Source: Candidatus Aminicenantota bacterium (lineage in GTDB: Bacteria > Acidobacteriota > Aminicenantia > Aminicenantales > UBA4085). From it: a stretch of DNA of 64,000 nucleotides. The notes below the pieces were generated by a model that saw nothing but the letters and a program-made list of their open reading frames with translations, searched no databases and was not told where the DNA came from. Made by a program: the position numbers and the translations under genes. Positions 33,614 to 41,676 of the stretch are shown here, piece by piece (position 1 is the stretch's first letter; every line of letters begins with the position of its first letter). The DNA is taken from assembly GCA_017883285.1 (NCBI GenBank), contig JADGNV010000013.1:1-64000 (forward strand), in the 5' to 3' direction.

Positions 33614-34534
33614 TTATTTCTGCGACAAGTATTCATCCACGCTGATCGCCGCGTGGACGCCCGTCCCCACGGCCGTCGCCACCTGGTGGGGCGTGGAATC
33701 GATGACGTCCCCGGCGGCGAAGATGCCCGGCTGGGACGTGGCCATGTTGGACTTCACCACGATCTCGCCCCAGTCGTTGAGCTCGACGAGCCCTTTGACC
33801 ACCGCGTTCAGCGGATCCATGCCGATCGAGACGAACAAGCCTTCGATCTTGAGCGGGGCCTTGGTCCCGTCCTTGACGTTCCGGAGCACGACGTCCTCGA
33901 GGTTCTCGCCGCCCCGGATCTCGTCGATGACCGAGTTCCAGCGGACCTCGATCTTCGGGTTGGCGAACACCCGCTCCTGGAGGATCTTGGTCCCGCGGAA
34001 CCGGTCGCGGCGATGGATGAGGGCCACCTTCTTCGCGAATTTCGTCAGGAAGATGGCTTCCATCAAGGCCTGGTCGCCGCCGCCCACGACGGCGATGTCG
34101 CTGTCGCGGAAGAACGCGCCGTCGCAGGTGGCGCAGTAGGACACGCCCCGGCCGATGAGCCGCGCCTCGTTCGGCAGGCCGAGCCGCCGGTAGGCCGCGC
34201 CCGTGGCGACGATGACCGCCCGGCCCCGGTAATCCGCGTTCCCGCCCTTGACGATCCAGGCGTCGCCGTCCGGGACGATCGTCCGGCCGTCATCGATGAT
34301 AATCCGGGCCCCGAAGGCTTCGGCCTGGGCCCGGAACTTGTCCATCAGCTCGAAGGGCGCCACGCCCTCCGGGAAGCCGGGGTAGTTCTCGATCCAGTCG
34401 CTGATGAGGATCTGGCCGCCGGGGATCGACTTTTCGAGGACGATCGTGTCCAGGCGCGACCGGCCGGTGTAGAGCGCCGCGGCGAGGCCGGCCGGCCCCG
34501 CGCCGACGATGACGACGTCACAAGCTTCTGTCAT
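33614..34534 (-). CDS. trxB: Thioredoxin reductase
   Basis: A 306-residue NADPH-dependent flavoprotein that reduces thioredoxin. VVIVGAGPAGLAAALYTGRS binds FAD, VSYCATCDGAFF carries the redox CxxC pair near residue 135, VVGGGDQALMEAIFL is the NADPH motif (GGGDQA), and GIFAAGDVIDSTPHQVATAV the second FAD contact. Length is normal. It lies just downstream of trxA in the same direction, with a 89-base gap filled by nested repeats; reductase and substrate are probably expressed together. Confidence 0.97.
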   Translation of the reverse strand: MTEACDVVIVGAGPAGLAAALYTGRSRLDTIVLEKSIPGGQILISDWIENYPGFPEGVAPFELMDKFRAQAEAFGARIIIDDGRTIVPDGDAWIVKGGNADYRGRAVIVATGAAYRRLGLPNEARLIGRGVSYCATCDGAFFRDSDIAVVGGGDQALMEAIFLTKFAKKVALIHRRDRFRGTKILQERVFANPKIEVRWNSVIDEIRGGENLEDVVLRNVKDGTKAPLKIEGLFVSIGMDPLNAVVKGLVELNDWGEIVVKSNMATSQPGIFAAGDVIDSTPHQVATAVGTGVHAAISVDEYLSQK

Positions 34535-34545
34535 TGGAAAACCCG

Positions 34546-34621
34546 ATCATTGCGAGCTGGGAAGGGGACACAGCCCGAAAATGGGGCTCTGTGTCCCCTT
34601 TCCAGCGCGGCAATCTCCTCT
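34546..34621. repeat. Family A repeat split by a family C element (trxA-trxB gap)
   Basis: TCATTGCGAGC on the left and AGCGCGGCAATCTCCTC on the right are the two halves of a family A unit. Between them lies the family C element at 34559-34603. Confidence 0.75.
34559..34603. repeat. Family C inverted repeat, copy 2
   Basis: A 45-base element with arms GGGAAGGGGACACAG and CTGTGTCCCCTTTCC around a short centre. The arms share GGGGACACAG with copy 1 at 31147-31213. It is shorter than copy 1. Confidence 0.8.
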
Positions 34622-34623
34622 TC

Positions 34624-34950
34624 TCAAAAATGCTTGGTGATCGTCGCGACGATCTTGTCCTTGGGCAGGGCGCCGACGATCGTTTCCTTCAGCTGGCCGT
34701 CCTTGAACATCAGGATCGTGGGGATGCCCCGGACGCCGTATTTGGACGGCATAGCCCGGTTCGAATCCACGTCGAGCTTGCCGACCCTGAGCTTGTCCTT
34801 GTATTCGACCGCAATCTGCTCCACGATCGGGGCGACCATCTTACAAGGGCCGCACCACACGGCCCAGAAATCCACGATCACGGGCAGGGGGGATTTGAGC
34901 ACTTCCTCTTCGAAGTTGGCGTCGGTGACGATGACGATGCTATCGGACAT
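34624..34950 (-). CDS. trxA: Thioredoxin
   Basis: A 108-residue thioredoxin. VIVDFWAVWCGPCKMVAPIV contains the active site WCGPC near residue 33; KYGVRGIPTILMFKDG has the conserved cis-Pro. No signal peptide is present, so it is cytoplasmic. It is expressed from a clear promoter at 34999-35027 and lies upstream of trxB, its reductase. Confidence 0.97.
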   Translation of the reverse strand: MSDSIVIVTDANFEEEVLKSPLPVIVDFWAVWCGPCKMVAPIVEQIAVEYKDKLRVGKLDVDSNRAMPSKYGVRGIPTILMFKDGQLKETIVGALPKDKIVATITKHF

Positions 34951-34998
34951 GTCGCGCTCCTCTAGTTGCGGTAACGGATCGGCCTATTACGAGCGTCC

Positions 34999-35027
34999 AT
35001 GATAGATTTGGGAGGGGGAAAAGTCAA
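34999..35027 (-). promoter_or_regulatory. Sigma-70-type promoter for trxA-trxB
   Basis: Minus strand: -35 TTGACT (35022-35027), 17-base spacer, -10 TATCAT (34999-35004). It sits about 50 bases upstream of the trxA ATG. Confidence 0.72.
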
Positions 35028-35041
35028 ATCGAGCCCAAGCT

Positions 35042-35196
35042 GTCATCCCGGGCGGAGCGAGGGATCTCCTGCGGCCGGAGGGGATTGCTTCGCTCCCAAA
35101 GATCGCTCGCAATGACTCCCTTTCGTGTCGTCCCGAGCGCAGCGAGGGACCCCCTCTTCATCGGAGGGGATCCCTCGCTGCGCTCGGGATGACATT
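35042..35196. repeat. Family A repeats (cluster of four half-units)
   Basis: TGTCATCCCGGGCGGAGCGA, then TCGCTCGCAATGAC, then TCGTCCCGAGCGCAGCGAGG, then the inverse CCTCGCTGCGCTCGGGATGA. It fills most of the 300-base gap between divergent trxA and nadK but leaves both promoters free. Confidence 0.82.
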
Positions 35197-35205
35197 TTGC
35201 GGCCA

Positions 35206-35234
35206 TTGCATCCGATCCCCGCCACGACTACAAT
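35206..35234 (+). promoter_or_regulatory. Promoter of nadK
   Basis: -35 TTGCAT (35206-35211), 17-base spacer, -10 TACAAT (35229-35234). The -35 is weak, the -10 good. AGGAGG follows eight to nine bases before the nadK ATG. Confidence 0.55.
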
Positions 35235-35255
35235 AGCCCGAGGAGGTCGACCGGC

Positions 35256-36110
35256 ATGAAAACGATCAGGACCGTCGGCGTCGTCATCAAGCCCCACGCT
35301 CCCCGCATCGAGAGCGCCCTGGCCGACCTCGAAGCCTGCCTCGCCGCCCGGAACGTCGCCTGCCTCCTCGAGGAAGCCGCCGCGGAGAAGCTCGGCCGGC
35401 CGGGCGGCATCCCCCGCGAAAAGATCCCGGAGCTGGTCGACCTCGTCGTCGTCCTCGGGGGGGACGGGACCCTCCTCAGCATCGCCCATATCGCCGCCCG
35501 CCGGAACGTGCCGGTCATGGGCGTCAACCTGGGCAGCCTCGGCTTCCTGACGGAGGTGCCTCTTCAGGAGATGGCCCTGACGCTCGAGGCCCTGTTCGAT
35601 GGCCGGGAGGGCCTCGTCAATCCCCGGATGATCATCGAGGCCCGGTTCAACGGCCGATCCGAGCCCGGCCTCTGCCTGAACGACGTCGTCATCAACAAAG
35701 GCGCCCTGGCCCGGATGATCCACATTCGGATCTGGATCGACGGCCGCGAGATCGAAACGATGCGGGCCGACGGCCTGATCGTGGCGACACCCACCGGCTC
35801 GACGGCCTATTCCCTCTCGGCGGGCGGTCCGATCCTCCAACCGGCCATCCCCGCCTTCCTCCTGACGCCCATCTGCTCTCACACCCTGACGTTCCGCCCG
35901 ATCGTCGTCTCGTCCGCCTCGACGGTCCGGGTCCAGCTCCTGACGTCGGGCGAAGAGGTCTTCCTGACCCTCGACGGCCAGCGCGGCTCTCCGATGGTGA
36001 AGAACGACGTGATCGAGATCAGGCGGGCGGACGTCGACCTGGCGCTGGTCTCGTCCCCGCAGCGCAGCTACTTCGAGCTGCTGCGGGAGAAGCTATCCTG
36101 GGGGGAGTGA
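35256..36110 (+). CDS. nadK: NAD kinase
   Basis: A 284-residue ATP-NAD kinase that makes NADP. VVVLGGDGTLLSIAH carries the catalytic GGDG motif near residue 69, GVNLGSLGFLTEV is the conserved GSLGFL segment, CLNDVVINKG binds substrate, and TPTGSTAYSLSAGGPIL is the conserved phosphate loop. AGGAGG supports the ATG. It stands alone, divergent from trxA and convergent with dxs. Confidence 0.96.
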   Translation: MKTIRTVGVVIKPHAPRIESALADLEACLAARNVACLLEEAAAEKLGRPGGIPREKIPELVDLVVVLGGDGTLLSIAHIAARRNVPVMGVNLGSLGFLTEVPLQEMALTLEALFDGREGLVNPRMIIEARFNGRSEPGLCLNDVVINKGALARMIHIRIWIDGREIETMRADGLIVATPTGSTAYSLSAGGPILQPAIPAFLLTPICSHTLTFRPIVVSSASTVRVQLLTSGEEVFLTLDGQRGSPMVKNDVIEIRRADVDLALVSSPQRSYFELLREKLSWGE

Positions 36111-36152
36111 CCGTCGCGCGCCCGGAAGCAGGGTCGCAGGGCGGTACTGCAT

Positions 36153-38030
36153 TCAAAGAATGCTGTAGAATTCCCGGATCTGGGCGGTGAGGCCGTCCGC
36201 GTCGAGGCGGAGCGCTTTCTTGATCTGGGCCGCCTTGCCCATCGGGTAGACCTCGACCGGCAGGCCGAGGCTCAGGAACCTCACCCCGAAGCGCTTGTTC
36301 CGGTCGAGGAGCTCGCGCACCGCCCCGCCGAACCCGCCGACGACCACCGCCTCTTCCGCGGTGACGATCGTCCGCCCCGCCTCCCCGTATTTCAGGATCG
36401 CCGCCTCGTCGAGGGGCTTGGCGAACTTCGCGTCGACGACCGCCAGGCTGATCCCCTCGGCTTCGAGCTTTTTCGCCGCCTCGAGGGCGGGATAGACCAG
36501 GCTGCCGTAGGCGAAGAGCAAGTCCCGGCCTTCCTTGAGCGTTTCGCTCCGGCCGAGCGGCACATCGCGGAAGTCCGGGTCGAGCGGCACGCCGACCGCC
36601 TCGCCCTTGGGGAAGCGGAGGGCGACGGGATGGCCGTAGCCGAGCGCGGCGTGGAGCATGTGCTGGAGCTGGTTCTCGTCGCGCGGGGCCATGAGGATGA
36701 TGTTCGGCATGTGGCGCAGATAGGCGATGTCGTTGATCCCCTGGTGGGTGGGCCCGTCGTCGGGCACGACGCCGGACCGGTCGAGGGCGAAGACCACCGG
36801 CAGGTCCTGGAGGCAGACGTCGTGGTAGACCTGGTCGTAGGCCCGTTGGAGGAAGGTGGAATAGATGGCGCAGACGGGCTTGAAGCCGCTGAGGGCCAGC
36901 CCCGCGGCGAAATTCACGGCGTGCTGCTCGGCGATGCCGACGTCGTACAGCCGCTCCGGAAACTTTTCCCCGAACTTGGCCAGTCCCGTCCCCTCGAGCA
37001 TGGCCGCGGTGATGGCCAGCACCTGGGGGTCGCGTTCGGCGATCCGGACCATCGTATCGCCGAAGATCGCCGAGAACGAGGCCTTGCCCCCGGCCGCCGA
37101 CGGCTCGCCGGTCTCGATGACGAACGGCGCGGCCCCGTGGAAATGGGCCGGGTTTTCCAGGGCCGGGTGGTACCCCTGGCCCTTGCGCGTGACGCAGTGG
37201 ATGAGCATCGGGCCGTCCTGGTATTTCTTGGCCTCCTCGAACACCTCGATGAGCGACGGCAGGCTGTGGCCCTGGACGGGGCCGATGTAGCGCAGGCCGA
37301 GCTCCTCGAAGAGCAGCCCGGGGAAAAACGTCTTCTTGAAGAGGTCCTCGACCGCCCGACCGGCCTTGATCATCGGCCAGCCGAGGCCCGGAATGGACTT
37401 GAGGAGCGTCTTGGCGTAGTCCTTCATCCGGAGGTAATGCTGCCCGGTGGCGAGGTAAGACAAGTATTTCGACAGGGCCCCGACGCTCGGCGATATCGAC
37501 ATCTCGTTGTAGTTGAGGACGATGATGAGCTTCTCGCGGAGGTGGCCGATCTGGTTCAGGGCCTCCCAGGCGATGCCGCCGGTCAGGCCCCCGTCGCCGA
37601 CCACGGCGATGACCTTGTGCGTCTCCTGCCGCTTGTCGCGGGCGACCGCCAGGCCGAGGGCGGCGGAGAGGGCGGTCGAGGCGTGGCCGGTGTTGTAGAT
37701 GTCGTGAACACTCTCCTCGCGGCTCGGAAACCCGAGGATGCCGCCCTGGCGGCGCAGGCTGCGGAACGCCTCGCGCCGTCCGGTGAGGATCTTGTGGGTG
37801 TAAGCCTGGTGGCCGACGTCCCAGATGATCTTGTCCCGGGGCGAATCGAAGACGTAATGGAGGGCGATCGTCAGCTCGACGACGCCCAGGTTGGAGGCAA
37901 GGTGGCCGCCGTTCCGGGACACGACTTCGATGATGTAGCTCCGGAGCTCGCCCGCGAGCCGGACCAGCTCCTCGGGCGTGAGCTTCTTCAGGTCCTTCGG
38001 ACCCGATATCTTGTCCAGCAGCGTGTCCAT
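36153..38030 (-). CDS. dxs: 1-deoxy-D-xylulose-5-phosphate synthase
   Basis: A 625-residue thiamine-diphosphate enzyme that condenses pyruvate with glyceraldehyde 3-phosphate in the first step of the MEP isoprenoid route. WDVGHQAYTHKILTGR, AVVGDGGLTGGIAWEALN (metal and ThDP site) and GIAEQHAVNFAAGLALSG (the catalytic Glu) are present. The usual LNDNEMSIS reads LNYNEMSIS, replacing an Asp by Tyr next to the metal-binding Asn, which is retained. It follows ispA, xseB and xseA in the same direction, a common arrangement. Confidence 0.96.
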   Translation of the reverse strand: MDTLLDKISGPKDLKKLTPEELVRLAGELRSYIIEVVSRNGGHLASNLGVVELTIALHYVFDSPRDKIIWDVGHQAYTHKILTGRREAFRSLRRQGGILGFPSREESVHDIYNTGHASTALSAALGLAVARDKRQETHKVIAVVGDGGLTGGIAWEALNQIGHLREKLIIVLNYNEMSISPSVGALSKYLSYLATGQHYLRMKDYAKTLLKSIPGLGWPMIKAGRAVEDLFKKTFFPGLLFEELGLRYIGPVQGHSLPSLIEVFEEAKKYQDGPMLIHCVTRKGQGYHPALENPAHFHGAAPFVIETGEPSAAGGKASFSAIFGDTMVRIAERDPQVLAITAAMLEGTGLAKFGEKFPERLYDVGIAEQHAVNFAAGLALSGFKPVCAIYSTFLQRAYDQVYHDVCLQDLPVVFALDRSGVVPDDGPTHQGINDIAYLRHMPNIILMAPRDENQLQHMLHAALGYGHPVALRFPKGEAVGVPLDPDFRDVPLGRSETLKEGRDLLFAYGSLVYPALEAAKKLEAEGISLAVVDAKFAKPLDEAAILKYGEAGRTIVTAEEAVVVGGFGGAVRELLDRNKRFGVRFLSLGLPVEVYPMGKAAQIKKALRLDADGLTAQIREFYSIL

Positions 38031-38070
38031 GGGGATTACTGTCTTAAATACTGATTATACAACAAACACG

Positions 38071-38164
38071 TCGTCATCCCGAACGGAGTGAGGGATCCCC
38101 TCTTCTTAAACGGAAGTCTCTCGGGTCCCATCAGAGGAGATCCCTCGCCAGGCCTCGGGATGAC
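38071..38164. repeat. Family A repeat pair (ispA-dxs)
   Basis: GTCATCCCGAACGGAGTGAG followed about 60 bases later by the inverse CTCGCCAGGCCTCGGGATGA. A TATAAT box on the minus strand (38054-38059) lies between the repeat and dxs and may provide a separate dxs promoter. Confidence 0.75.
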
Positions 38165-38169
38165 ACCCT

Positions 38170-39018
38170 TCACCTCTCCATCAGCTGGCGGGCGAGGCGG
38201 CATAGGTCGGGGGACTTGATCGATGCCGCGGCGAGGGCGGCCAGAGCGGCTTGGACGTGCCAGGCGACGCGCTCCTGGGCCTGGTCCGGGCCGAAGGTCC
38301 GAGCGTAGTTGGGCACGGCCGGGAGCCCTTTCCGCGGCGTTTCGTCCGCGTCGTGGATGTCGTCCCGGATCTGGAAGGCCAGGCCGAGGTTTTCGCCGTA
38401 GAGTGTCAGCGCCTTGAGCGCGGCGGGCTTCGCCCCGCCGATCCGCGCCCCGGCCCGGACGGCTTCAACGATCAGGGCGCCGGTCTTCTTGATCATGAGC
38501 TCGGTCAGGCCCTCCTCGGTGGCAGTCTCGGCCGCGTATGTGATGTCGAGGAGCTGGCCGCCGATCATCCCGTCCACGCCGGCCAGGCGCGCAGTCTCGT
38601 GGATGATTAGGGCCTTCGCGGCGAGGAGCCGCCGCGGGACGGGGGCGGCGGCCATGACCTCAAAGGCCAAGGTCAGCAGGCCGTCGCCGGCCAGGAGGGC
38701 GATGTCCTCCCCGAACTCGCGGTGGCAGGTCGGCCGGCCGCGGCGGAGGTTGTCGTCGTCCATGCAGGGCAGGTCGTCGTGGACGAGCGAATAGTTGTGG
38801 ATGAGCTCGAGGCCGCAGGCGAAGGGCAGGGCCAGGGCCTCGTCCCCGCCGAGGGCGGCCGCGGTCGAGAGGCAGAGAATCGGCCGGAAACGCTTCCCGC
38901 CGCCGAGGACGGCATAGCGCATGGCCTGGTAGAGAAGCGTGTCGCGCCGGACGAGGATGCGGTCGAGCTCGCGCTCCACCGCCCTCCCCCGCCGGGCCAA
39001 CGTCCGTTCGGTTCCCAT
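38170..39018 (-). CDS. ispA: Polyprenyl (farnesyl/geranyl) diphosphate synthase
   Basis: A 282-residue trans-isoprenyl diphosphate synthase. GGGKRFRPIL binds isopentenyl diphosphate; HDDLPCMDDDNLRRGRPT is the first Asp-rich motif with the two-residue insert typical of IspA-type enzymes; FQIRDDIHDADETPRKGLP is the second. It likely makes farnesyl or geranyl diphosphate for undecaprenyl and quinone synthesis. Location between dxs and xseB is common in bacteria and supports the call. Product chain length is inferred. Confidence 0.92.
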   Translation of the reverse strand: MGTERTLARRGRAVERELDRILVRRDTLLYQAMRYAVLGGGKRFRPILCLSTAAALGGDEALALPFACGLELIHNYSLVHDDLPCMDDDNLRRGRPTCHREFGEDIALLAGDGLLTLAFEVMAAAPVPRRLLAAKALIIHETARLAGVDGMIGGQLLDITYAAETATEEGLTELMIKKTGALIVEAVRAGARIGGAKPAALKALTLYGENLGLAFQIRDDIHDADETPRKGLPAVPNYARTFGPDQAQERVAWHVQAALAALAAASIKSPDLCRLARQLMER

Positions 39019-39032
39019 GTCCGTTCCCCCTA

Positions 39033-39124
39033 GGGGTCAGGTCTTAACTTTTAATATTTTTGGCGAGACCTGGCACTCCGGGGTCAGGCCGAGTCAAATC
39101 TGTCAAATGTTAAGACCTGACCCC
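39033..39124. repeat. Family B inverted repeat, copy 2
   Basis: A 92-base element with ends GGGGTCAGGTCTTAAC (39033) and GTTAAGACCTGACCCC (to 39124). It aligns along its length with the reverse complement of copy 1 (25443-25533). It lies between ispA and xseB. Confidence 0.85.
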
Positions 39125-39133
39125 TTTTACCTA

Positions 39134-39469
39134 TTAAAACGGCAGGACGTCGTCGTCTTCCGGTTTTTTCTTCACGGAGCGCGGGGCCGACTCCCTGGCT
39201 GGCGTTTCGGCCCCCTCTGGGATGCTGTCCTCCCCTTCGTCCTCAAGGCTGAAGGGCTCGCGGTGCACGTCACCTTTCCCGTCCTTGAGCAGGATCTCGA
39301 CCTTTTTTTCGGCCTTGTCGAGCTCCTCGCGGAGAAACCGGGCGAGCTTGACGCCCCGTTCGAACAGGCCGAGCGACTCGTTCAGGCTGAGCCCGCCCTT
39401 CTCGAGCTTGTCGACCGTCTGCTCCAAGTCGGCCAGCGCTTTTTCGAAATTCAGGTCCTTGTCCTTCAT
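39134..39469 (-). CDS. xseB: Exodeoxyribonuclease VII small subunit
   Basis: A 111-residue XseB. NFEKALADLEQTVDKLEKGG and LSLNESLGLFERGVKLARFLREELDKAEKK (key SLNESLGLFERGVKLAR) give the two-helix signature in residues 7-60. The C-terminal 50 residues, an acidic then Pro/Lys-rich tail, are longer than usual. It binds XseA to form exonuclease VII, which trims single-stranded DNA. It sits directly after xseA. Confidence 0.92.
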   Translation of the reverse strand: MKDKDLNFEKALADLEQTVDKLEKGGLSLNESLGLFERGVKLARFLREELDKAEKKVEILLKDGKGDVHREPFSLEDEGEDSIPEGAETPARESAPRSVKKKPEDDDVLPF

Positions 39470-39526
39470 CGTTCCCTCCGCGGGGGCGGGGCGACCGGCG
39501 CTCCGGCGAACGCGGTCCTCCGGCCC

Positions 39527-40858
39527 CTATTCGATTTTTTCGGCCCGCGACTCGATCGTTTTCTCGCGGTCCACCGCCTCGACCCGGCAGCGGAACTCGC
39601 CCCGGTAAAACGAAACGAGCATGTGGTCCGCTTCGCGGACCCCGCCGATCCCGGTCACGGCCCGCCGGCCGTCGCCCGACCAGCAGAGCGTGTAGCCCTT
39701 CTTCAGCGTGTCGAGCGGGCTTTGGCCGTGGAGCGCCGCGGCCAGCCGCTCCCAGGCGGCCTGCTTGTCGCGCAGGAGGGCTTGAAATCGGCCCGCCATC
39801 CGCTCGCACAGCAGCCCCGCCCGGGCCTTGGTCTCGGCGATCTTCCGCTGCTCGCCGCGCACGACCTCCCAGGCCCGCTCCTCCAGGCCGTCGACGTCCT
39901 GGGCGAGGTTCAGGAGCCGCACCTTGAAGTTCTGGAAGATGCGGTGCTGGGCAAGCGTCACGACCTCGCTCTTGCGCTCCTCGATGGCGAACTTCGCGCT
40001 CTGATACGCGCGGCGGCCGAGGTTCTCGATCCGCTCGGCGAACGCCGCCTCCGTGTCGACGACCATCTCGGCTGCGGCCGTCGGGGTCGAGGCCCGGATG
40101 TCGGCCACGAAATCGGCGATCGTGAAGTCGACCTCGTGGCCGACCGCCGAGATGACCGGCACCGGCGACCGGGCGATCGCGCGCGCGACCGGCTCCTCGT
40201 TGAACGCCCACAGGTCCTCGATCGACCCCCCGCCCCGGCCGACGATGATCGCATCGAGGCCGCCGAGTGTCCCAAGGTAGTCGAGGCCCTCGACGATCTG
40301 GGCCGCCGCGCCCGCGCCCTGGACCTGGGCCGGGTAGATCAGGACCTCGAGCTTCGCGAAACGCCGCTCGAGCGTCCGCAGGATGTCGACGAGGGCCGCG
40401 CCCTTCGGCGAGGTGACGATCCCGATCCTCTTCGGCAGGAGGGGGAGCTTCCGCTTCCGCGCCGGGTCGAACAGGCCCTCGGCCCGGAGCTTCTCCTTGA
40501 GCTGCTCGAAGGCGAGCTGGAGCGCGCCCTTCCCCTTCGGCTCGACCGCATCGACGACGAACTGGTATTCGCCCCGGGCTTCGTAGACGCTGATCCGGCC
40601 CCGGCAGAGGAGCTGCTGGCCGTCCTTGAGGGCGAACTTGACACGCGCGGCGTCGCTCCGCCACATCACGGCCCGGAGCTGGCACTTCTCGTCCTTTAGG
40701 GAGAAATACATGTGGCCCGAGGCGTGCTTGTGGAAATTCGAGACCTCGCCCGTGACCCAGACCTGCGGGAAGCCCGCCTCGAGCATGAGCTTGACGAGCT
40801 CGGTCACCTCGCTGACGGTGTACGTCTTGTCGGGCCGGACGAGGCTCTCGGGCTTCAT
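39527..40858 (-). CDS. xseA: Exodeoxyribonuclease VII large subunit
   Basis: A 443-residue XseA. The N-terminal OB fold has VWVTGEVSNFHKHASGHMYF and LRAVMWRSDA; the catalytic domain has PKRIGIVTSPKGAALVDIL, GRGGGSIEDLWAFNEE and ISAVGHEVDFTIADFVADIR, followed by a long coiled coil. It degrades single-stranded DNA with XseB. The start overlaps the ymdB-like stop by four bases (ATGA). Confidence 0.95.
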   Translation of the reverse strand: MKPESLVRPDKTYTVSEVTELVKLMLEAGFPQVWVTGEVSNFHKHASGHMYFSLKDEKCQLRAVMWRSDAARVKFALKDGQQLLCRGRISVYEARGEYQFVVDAVEPKGKGALQLAFEQLKEKLRAEGLFDPARKRKLPLLPKRIGIVTSPKGAALVDILRTLERRFAKLEVLIYPAQVQGAGAAAQIVEGLDYLGTLGGLDAIIVGRGGGSIEDLWAFNEEPVARAIARSPVPVISAVGHEVDFTIADFVADIRASTPTAAAEMVVDTEAAFAERIENLGRRAYQSAKFAIEERKSEVVTLAQHRIFQNFKVRLLNLAQDVDGLEERAWEVVRGEQRKIAETKARAGLLCERMAGRFQALLRDKQAAWERLAAALHGQSPLDTLKKGYTLCWSGDGRRAVTGIGGVREADHMLVSFYRGEFRCRVEAVDREKTIESRAEKIE

Positions 40859-41676
40859 GGCGCCTCTTCGGCCCCGTCGTCTTCCGCGGTCAGAACCTCG
40901 CGGGCGATGGACAGCGCCCGTCCGGATTCCGGATCGATCGCGATGAAGACCGCCGAGAGGAACAGGCTGCCCTTAGCCGGCTCGAAGCGGTGCGGACGCC
41001 CGGTCAGAAACTTCTGGATGGCCTGCTCGCGCTGGATCCCGATGACCGAGTCCCGGGCGCCGGCCATGCCGACGTCGGTGATGTAGGCCGTGCCGCCCGG
41101 CAGGATGCGCTCGTCGGCCGTCGGCACGTGGGTGTGCGTCCCGACGACCGCCGACACCCGGCCGTCCAGGTGCCAGCCCAGGGCCTGCTTCTCCGAGGTC
41201 GCCTCGGCGTGGAGGTCGACCAGCACGGCCGGCGTCTCGGCCCGGAGCCGGGCCACGTACTCGTCGGCCGTCCGGAACGGGCAATCGAGCGCCTCCATGA
41301 ACACCCGGCCCTGGAGGTTGAGGACGGCGAGCTTGCGCCCCTTCGCATCCGTCGCGACGTACGCGCCGCGGCCCGGGTTCATCGGCGGGTAGTTCGCCGG
41401 CCGGACGAGACGGGGCTCCCGGTCGAGGTAGCCCAGGGCTTCTTTCTTGTCCCAGATGTGGTTGCCCGAGGTCAGGACATCGACCAGGCCGAACAGGTCC
41501 CGGCCGATGTCCTCGGTGATGCCGACCCCGCCGGCCGCGTTCTCGCCGTTGGCCACGACGAAGGCCGGGGCGTACTTGGCCCGCAGGCCCGGGAGGAACC
41601 GCCGGACCGCGTTCCGGCCCGGCCGGCCGATGATGTCGCCGATGAAGAGAACGCCGAGTACCGCCTTAGCGGGCAT
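40855..41676 (-). CDS. ymdB: YmdB-family metallophosphoesterase
   Basis: A 273-residue protein of the TIGR00282/YmdB family. LGVLFIGDIIGRPGRNAVRRFLP, VVANGENAAGGVGIT, LTSGNHIWDKKE and VVGTHTHVPTADERIL contain the conserved metal-binding Asp, Glu, Asn and His residues. Bacillus YmdB is a 2',3'-cyclic nucleotide phosphodiesterase linked to RNase Y, and here the gene overlaps the end of rny by 11 bases, matching that partnership. Confidence 0.93.
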   Translation of the reverse strand: MPAKAVLGVLFIGDIIGRPGRNAVRRFLPGLRAKYAPAFVVANGENAAGGVGITEDIGRDLFGLVDVLTSGNHIWDKKEALGYLDREPRLVRPANYPPMNPGRGAYVATDAKGRKLAVLNLQGRVFMEALDCPFRTADEYVARLRAETPAVLVDLHAEATSEKQALGWHLDGRVSAVVGTHTHVPTADERILPGGTAYITDVGMAGARDSVIGIQREQAIQKFLTGRPHRFEPAKGSLFLSAVFIAIDPESGRALSIAREVLTAEDDGAEEAP

